Origin: CALFXN01 sp937957815
GTDB lineage: Bacteria; Synergistota; Synergistia; Synergistales; Aminobacteriaceae
DNA length: 18,065 bases
NCBI GenBank assembly: GCA_036788195.1
Contig: DAIQNX010000052.1
Location: 1-18,065 of the forward strand
Direction: 5' to 3'
Positions 15,049 to 18,065 of this stretch are shown here, one piece after another. The notes below the pieces were generated by a model, which saw only the letters and a list, made by a program, of their open reading frames with translations, made no database searches and was not told the origin of the DNA. The position numbers and the translations under genes were made by a program. How positions within the stretch are numbered: position 1 is the first letter of the stretch; each line of letters begins with the position of its first letter.

Positions 15049-15949
15049 ACTTCGTCCGGAAAAACGCCGTTCCCCTGTTTTTCGTCGCGCTCTGTAGCGC
15101 CGGAGCCTATTATTCGGGGCTGGGCGCTCCGTTCCTGCTGAACGAGATCATCACCCGCCTTGCTCGCAATTCGTTCCTCGTCATATCCCTGATCATTCCA
15201 GTCCTTGCCGGAATGGGGCTCAATTTCGGCATCGTNNNNNNNNNNNNNNNNNNNNNNNNNNNNNNNNNNNNNNNNNNNNNNNNNNNNNNNNNNNNNNNNN
15301 NNNNNNNNNNNNNNNNNNNNNNNNNNNNNNNNNNNTGCAGTACAGCATCGATAACCTCTGGAAGATCCGGATCACCATGCCGGACATCCGGAACTTCTGC
15401 GCGTGGATGGGTTGGGACGTGACGATTCCCCCCAGCATCCCGATCACGATTCCGGTCGGGACGTTTCTCATCATCGGGCTTCTGTGCGCGGGAATGTACT
15501 TTCTGTTCCGGACCAAGCTGGGACAGGACTTCCGCGCCGTGGGGCAGGACCGCACCATCGCGGAAGTGTCCGGCATCGCCGTCGACCGGGTGCGCGTTGC
15601 GGCGATCGTCTTCTCGACGGTGCTCGCGGGTCTGGGGCAGATCGTTTTCCTGCAGAACATGGGCAACCTTCAGACATACGGCAGCCACGTCCAGGTCGGC
15701 ACCTTCGCGGTCGCTTCGCTTCTGATCGGCGGGGCGTCCGTGGCGCGGGCCACCGTCGGCCAGGCGCTGCTGGGAACGCTGCTCTTCCACACGTTGTTCG
15801 TCGTTTCGCCCCAGGCGGGCAAAAATCTGATGGGCAACGTCCAGGTCGGGGAATTTTTCAGAGTGTTCATATCGTATGGCGTGATCGGCGTCGCGCTGGC
15901 GCTCCACGCATGGCGCCGCATCAGGGACCGGAACGCCGGCGACGAATGA
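15045..15949 (+). CDS. ABC transporter permease, RbsC-like, module 2 second subunit (interrupted by assembly gap)
   Basis: The N-terminal part (64 codons from ATG 15045) reads MNFVRKNAVPLFFVALCSAG and reaches AGMGLNFGIV, matching the permease at 3065. The sequence then enters 100 N. After the gap the frame resumes at 15338 (QYSIDNLWKIRITMPDIRNF) and continues through TKLGQDFRAVGQDRTIAEVS, FLQNMGNLQTYGSHVQVGTF and ASLLIGGASV to TGA 15947-15949. The two parts are out of frame across a literal 100-nt gap, as expected if the gap length is a placeholder. From the 3065 paralogue about 90 residues, roughly 270 nt, should be missing. I therefore regard this as one intact gene split by an assembly gap, not a pseudogene. 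ATGA overlap couples it to the gene upstream. Confidence 0.88.
15236..15335. other. Assembly gap of 100 N inside the permease gene
   Basis: Exactly 100 N, the conventional placeholder for a gap of unknown size. The flanking coding frames do not agree across it. Confidence 0.97.
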
Positions 15950-15967
15950 AGGAAGGCGGTTACGACG

Positions 15968-16726
15968 ATGCTCGAAAAAATCAGGGAATGCGCCCGGGGT
16001 GTGCAGCCTGAACTCGTGCGCCTGCGCCGCGATTTCCATATGCACCCGGAACTGGCCTGGCGGGAGGTCCGCACGACGCGGATACTCGCCGAACTGATCG
16101 AACCGCTCGGGTTCGACATCGTACAACGCGGCATCCATGGGACGCGTTCGGGGCTCATCGCCGAACTGTCGGGCGGCGCGGGGAGCGGCAGGACCTTCGC
16201 ATTGCGCGCGGACATCGACGCCCTCTCGCTGACCGAGGAAACGGGAGCCGAGTACGCGTCGCGGACCGACGGCGTCAGCCATGCCTGCGGACACGACGCT
16301 CACGCGGCGATGCTGCTCGGAGCGGCGAAGGTCTTGTCCCGCTTTCGGGATTCACTGCGCGGGCGCGTCCGCCTTTTGTTCCAGCCGGCGGAGGAAGGCG
16401 GCTCTCCGTCCGGCGCCGTCGGCATGATCGGGGACGGCGCCCTGGACGGCGTGGACGCCATCTTCGGGATGCACATTCAGGCGACGCTTCCGTCGGGCGT
16501 CTTTTCCTACGGCTTCGGCCCCCGAATGACGGCGAGCGGCAAATGGAGCGTCGTCATCAGAGGCAAGGGNNNNNNNNNNNNNNNNNNNNNNNNNNNNNNN
16601 NNNNNNNNNNNNNNNNNNNNNNNNNNNNNNNNNNNNNNNNNNNNNNNNNNNNNNNNNNNNNNNNNNNNNGTGCTCTGGATGGGAGCGGCGCTCCACGCCT
16701 CCATCGCCTTCGAATACCTGAAGTGA
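15968..16726 (+). CDS. M20-family amidohydrolase, hippurate hydrolase/IAA-amino acid hydrolase-like (interrupted by assembly gap)
   Basis: Predicted cytoplasmic metal-dependent amidohydrolase of the M20D type, which cleaves N-acyl amino acids and similar amides. The first 200 residues show FHMHPELAWREVRTTRIL (23-40), ALRADIDAL (78-86), SHACGHDAHAAMLLGAAKVL (104-123, with Cys107 and His109), LFQPAEEGG (137-145, with Glu142 and Glu143) and GMHI (His169). After 100 N only the last 18 codons remain (VLWMGAALHASIAFEYLK), which match the usual C-terminal helix of the family. The lid domain is missing. Family members are near 390-400 aa, so roughly 170-180 residues are probably absent. The frame happens to be open across the literal gap. 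ATG 15968 follows GGAAGG and lies 18 nt after the permease stop. It belongs to a different M20 subtype from the enzyme at 4600. Confidence 0.88.
   Translation: MLEKIRECARGVQPELVRLRRDFHMHPELAWREVRTTRILAELIEPLGFDIVQRGIHGTRSGLIAELSGGAGSGRTFALRADIDALSLTEETGAEYASRTDGVSHACGHDAHAAMLLGAAKVLSRFRDSLRGRVRLLFQPAEEGGSPSGAVGMIGDGALDGVDAIFGMHIQATLPSGVFSYGFGPRMTASGKWSVVIRGKXXXXXXXXXXXXXXXXXXXXXXXXXXXXXXXXXXVLWMGAALHASIAFEYLK
16570..16669. other. Assembly gap of 100 N inside the M20 gene
   Basis: Exactly 100 N, replacing most of the lid and the C-terminal catalytic part. The true gap is estimated at about 500 nt from the usual family length. Confidence 0.97.
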
Positions 16727-16751
16727 CTTTTGCTTATGCCTTGATTTGATG

Positions 16752-16796
16752 AAGAGAATGGGAAGACAAAGCGATCGCCCGTCTCCCCATTCTCTT
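16752..16796. terminator. Hairpin between the convergent M20 and eda genes
   Basis: AAGAGAATGGGAAGAC (16752-16767) pairs with GTCTCCCCATTCTCTT (16781-16796) over 16 positions with one mismatch and a 13-nt loop. No long T-run follows on either strand. Its place between two converging genes suggests it serves both directions. Confidence 0.72.
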
Positions 16797-16833
16797 CTGC
16801 GTACGCCCGATTCCGCGAAAAACGGCGAAAGCC

Positions 16834-17799
16834 CTATCGCTTCACGAGGTGGACGGCGAACCCGCCGATTTCGAGGTCGAGATAGACGGCCTTGAGAACT
16901 CCCGTCTTCTCGTCGCGCTTCGCCGTATCGGGCAGGAGCGTCACGCCCTTGCGGGAGAGGAACGCGGCGGCGCGGTCGACGTCGGTCGTTCCGATCGCGA
17001 TGTGCCCCTTCTCGCCGAGGTAGGGCCGCTTCATGAGTTCGATGAACTTTCCGGCGAAGACGGAGCTGTTGCCCTCCTTCGCGGCGAAGCCGAACAACTT
17101 CTCGAACCGTGCCGCGCCCTCGTTCGCGCGCTCCGCCGACGTCTCGTTGACGCCGACGTGCGCGAGCGCGAACCCGAGCATCAGCGCGACCGCTTCGCGG
17201 CACAGACGCGAGATCTCGGCGAACTTCCCGTCGCGGATCAGGTCCGCCTTGACCATCCAGCTCCCGCCGACCGCGTGGACTTTCGGGTACGCCACGTATG
17301 CCGCGAGGTTCGTCATATCGACGCCGCCCGTGGGGATGAAGCGGACGTCGCCGTACGGGCCGCCGAGGGACTTGAGCATCGGAAGGCCGCCGGACGCCTC
17401 GGCGGGAAAGAACTTGAGGACCGTCAGGCCGCGTTCGAGGCCGCTTTCGACCTGCGACGGCGAGTTGACGCCGGGGACGATCGGGTAGTCGCGCGCGACG
17501 CAGTGGTCGACGACGGTCGGGTTGAATCCGGGCGTCACGAGGAACGAAGCCCCCGCGGCCACGGCGCGGTCCGCCTGTTCCGGCGACAGGATCGTTCCCG
17601 CGCCGATCAGCAGGTCGGGAAGCTCCCGGTGCAGCGCCCTGATGGCGTCTTCGGCCGCAGCCGTCCGGAACGTGATCTCGGCGACGGGAAGATCGCCGTC
17701 GACGAGCGCCCGCCCGAGGGCGGCCGCATCCTCCGCCCGGTCGATGGTCACGACCGGAACGATTCCGAAGGTTCCGATCCGTTCAAGAACGGGATTCAT
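16834..17799 (-). CDS. eda: KDPG/KHG aldolase with C-terminal glyoxalase (VOC)-like domain
   Basis: Class I aldolase of 321 aa that splits KDPG into pyruvate and glyceraldehyde-3-phosphate; relatives also cleave 4-hydroxy-2-oxoglutarate. The N-terminal 205 residues are Eda: PVAEITFRT (38-46, with Glu41 and Arg45), LLIGAGTILSPEQ, FLVTPGFNP, GLTVLKFFPAE (124-134, Schiff-base Lys129) and FIPTGGV (154-160). Usual Eda length is about 205-215. The extra C-terminal 110 residues (ALAHVGVNETSAERANEGAA and onward, GHIAIGTTDVDRAAAFLSRK, ending LEIGGFAVHLVKR) have the pattern of a VOC/glyoxalase domain of unknown role here. ATG 17799 is chosen because AAGGAG lies 8-9 nt upstream; an earlier in-frame ATG (17805) is too close to it. 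Transcribed alone, from a promoter with a 23-bp operator-like palindrome. Confidence 0.92.
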   Translation of the reverse strand: MNPVLERIGTFGIVPVVTIDRAEDAAALGRALVDGDLPVAEITFRTAAAEDAIRALHRELPDLLIGAGTILSPEQADRAVAAGASFLVTPGFNPTVVDHCVARDYPIVPGVNSPSQVESGLERGLTVLKFFPAEASGGLPMLKSLGGPYGDVRFIPTGGVDMTNLAAYVAYPKVHAVGGSWMVKADLIRDGKFAEISRLCREAVALMLGFALAHVGVNETSAERANEGAARFEKLFGFAAKEGNSSVFAGKFIELMKRPYLGEKGHIAIGTTDVDRAAAFLSRKGVTLLPDTAKRDEKTGVLKAVYLDLEIGGFAVHLVKR

Positions 17800-17815
17800 G
17801 GACATCTCTCCTTCA

Positions 17816-17838
17816 GTATGAAAGGATTCCATTCATAC
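17816..17838. promoter_or_regulatory. Operator-like 23-bp palindrome in the eda leader
   Basis: Left arm GTATGAAAGGA (17816-17826), central T, and right arm TCCATTCATAC (17828-17838) match in 10 of 11 base pairs. It lies between the eda -10 and the Shine-Dalgarno, about where transcription should start. The ATGAAA...TTCAT form is loosely like KdgR (IclR family) sites, but no such regulator is in the window. Confidence 0.6.
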
Positions 17839-17842
17839 CGGT

Positions 17843-17871
17843 ATCGTATCCGACCGTCATTCCAAAATCAA
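17843..17871 (-). promoter_or_regulatory. Predicted eda promoter
   Basis: On the minus strand, TTGATT (17866-17871, four of six) and TACGAT (17843-17848, four of six) are separated by exactly 17 nt, upstream of the eda palindrome and Shine-Dalgarno. Confidence 0.5.
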
Positions 17872-17906
17872 GAACGACGTTCCATGACTCGGGATAAAAG
17901 ATCGCT

Positions 17907-17964
17907 TCGCGGGAGGGCTCCCGGAACGCATGGCATGTCGACAAAGGAGCGTTCCTTCCCGCGA
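17907..17964. other. Long bulged hairpin of unknown role
   Basis: TCGCGGGAG (17907-17915) pairs with TTCCCGCGA (17956-17964), and GGAACGC (17923-17929) pairs with GCGTTCC (17949-17955). Together they make a 16-bp stem with a 7-nt bulge and a 19-nt loop. It lies between the minus-strand terminator and the eda promoter, with no coding frame I trust. It could be a second terminator or an unannotated RNA element. Confidence 0.4.
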
Positions 17965-17982
17965 CACGTCACGGACGAAACG

Positions 17983-18016
17983 AAAAAGCGCCGTGCGGCG
18001 ACAAGCCGTACGGCGC
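17983..18016 (-). terminator. Intrinsic terminator of the minus-strand gene at the window end
   Basis: Read on the minus strand, GCGCCGTACGGC and GCCGCACGGCGC form a 12-bp stem with one wobble and a 5-nt loop, followed by TTTTTCGTTT. It is the best intrinsic terminator in the window and lies 25 nt past the stop codon of the partial gene. Confidence 0.85.
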
Positions 18017-18041
18017 CCGAGTTCCCTTCCGGGGATCCTCC

Positions 18042-18065
18042 TCAGTTCTTCTCCGGCACGAGCCC
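18042..18065 (-). CDS. C-terminal end of an unidentified minus-strand gene
   Basis: The minus strand reads GLVPEKN followed by TGA (18042-18044), and an intrinsic terminator lies just beyond. Only seven codons are in the window, so the product cannot be named. The call rests on the terminator placement and the open frame. Confidence 0.45.
   Translation of the reverse strand, partial: GLVPEKN

Noticed and set aside
15236..15949. Frameshift pseudogene call for the module 2 second permease
   Set aside because: The apparent frame change coincides exactly with a 100-N placeholder gap, so it does not show a real mutation.
17835..17844. ATACCGGTAT palindrome overlapping the eda -10
   Set aside because: Short, and partly explained by the adjacent 23-bp palindrome and the -10; kept only as a note.
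1..18065. CRISPR arrays, tRNA or rRNA genes, insertion sequences, integrase genes
   Set aside because: No regularly spaced repeats, cloverleaf-like sequence, rRNA segments or transposase/integrase-like proteins were seen.

Overview
The window is a dense, high-GC stretch of bacterial chromosome devoted to uptake and breakdown of small organic acids or acylated compounds. The families present fit an anaerobic, organic-acid or amino-acid fermenting bacterium. These are a TRAP binding protein, two transporters with DUF3798-like binding proteins, M20 amidohydrolases and a 2-keto-3-deoxygluconate (KDG) route. Synergistota is my best guess, but it is inferred from family content and base composition only; no rRNA or other marker is present. 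Two runs of exactly 100 N show this is a scaffold with unresolved gaps. There is no CRISPR array, tRNA, rRNA or insertion sequence that I can see.

Layout, left to right. Bases 1-306 are the end of a TRAP transporter binding protein, followed by a hairpin terminator. Bases 365-7104 are a plus-strand operon: an RbsA-like double ATPase, two RbsC-like permeases, a small one-helix protein, an AbgB-like M20 amidohydrolase and a DUF3798-like binding protein. A terminator follows, then a strong promoter with an operator-like palindrome driving a KDG kinase gene (7312-8340). Facing it on the minus strand are an IlvD/Edd-family dehydratase and a GntR/FCD regulator (8428-10963). A divergent regulatory region (10964-11186) separates these from a second plus-strand transporter operon (11187-16726): binding protein, double ATPase, two permeases and a different M20 amidohydrolase. 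Its second permease and its amidohydrolase are each broken by an N gap. Another hairpin follows, then a minus-strand KDPG aldolase fused to a glyoxalase-like domain (16834-17799) with its own promoter and a 23-bp operator-like palindrome. The window closes with a minus-strand terminator and the last seven codons of an unidentified minus-strand gene.

How the genes may work together. Dehydratase, KdgK and Eda form the classic lower route: aldonate to KDG, to KDPG, to pyruvate plus glyceraldehyde-3-phosphate. The GntR gene lies head to head with the second transporter, and similar TTGTnTGATA motifs overlap both divergent promoters. Its product therefore probably controls both that transporter and its own operon with the dehydratase. 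Each transporter operon carries its own cytoplasmic M20 amidohydrolase. This suggests the imported compound, or part of it, is cut at an amide bond after uptake. The duplicated module (DUF3798-like binding protein, asymmetric RbsA-like ATPase, two permeases, M20 amidohydrolase) has no substrate I can name from the sequence and is the most interesting unknown here.
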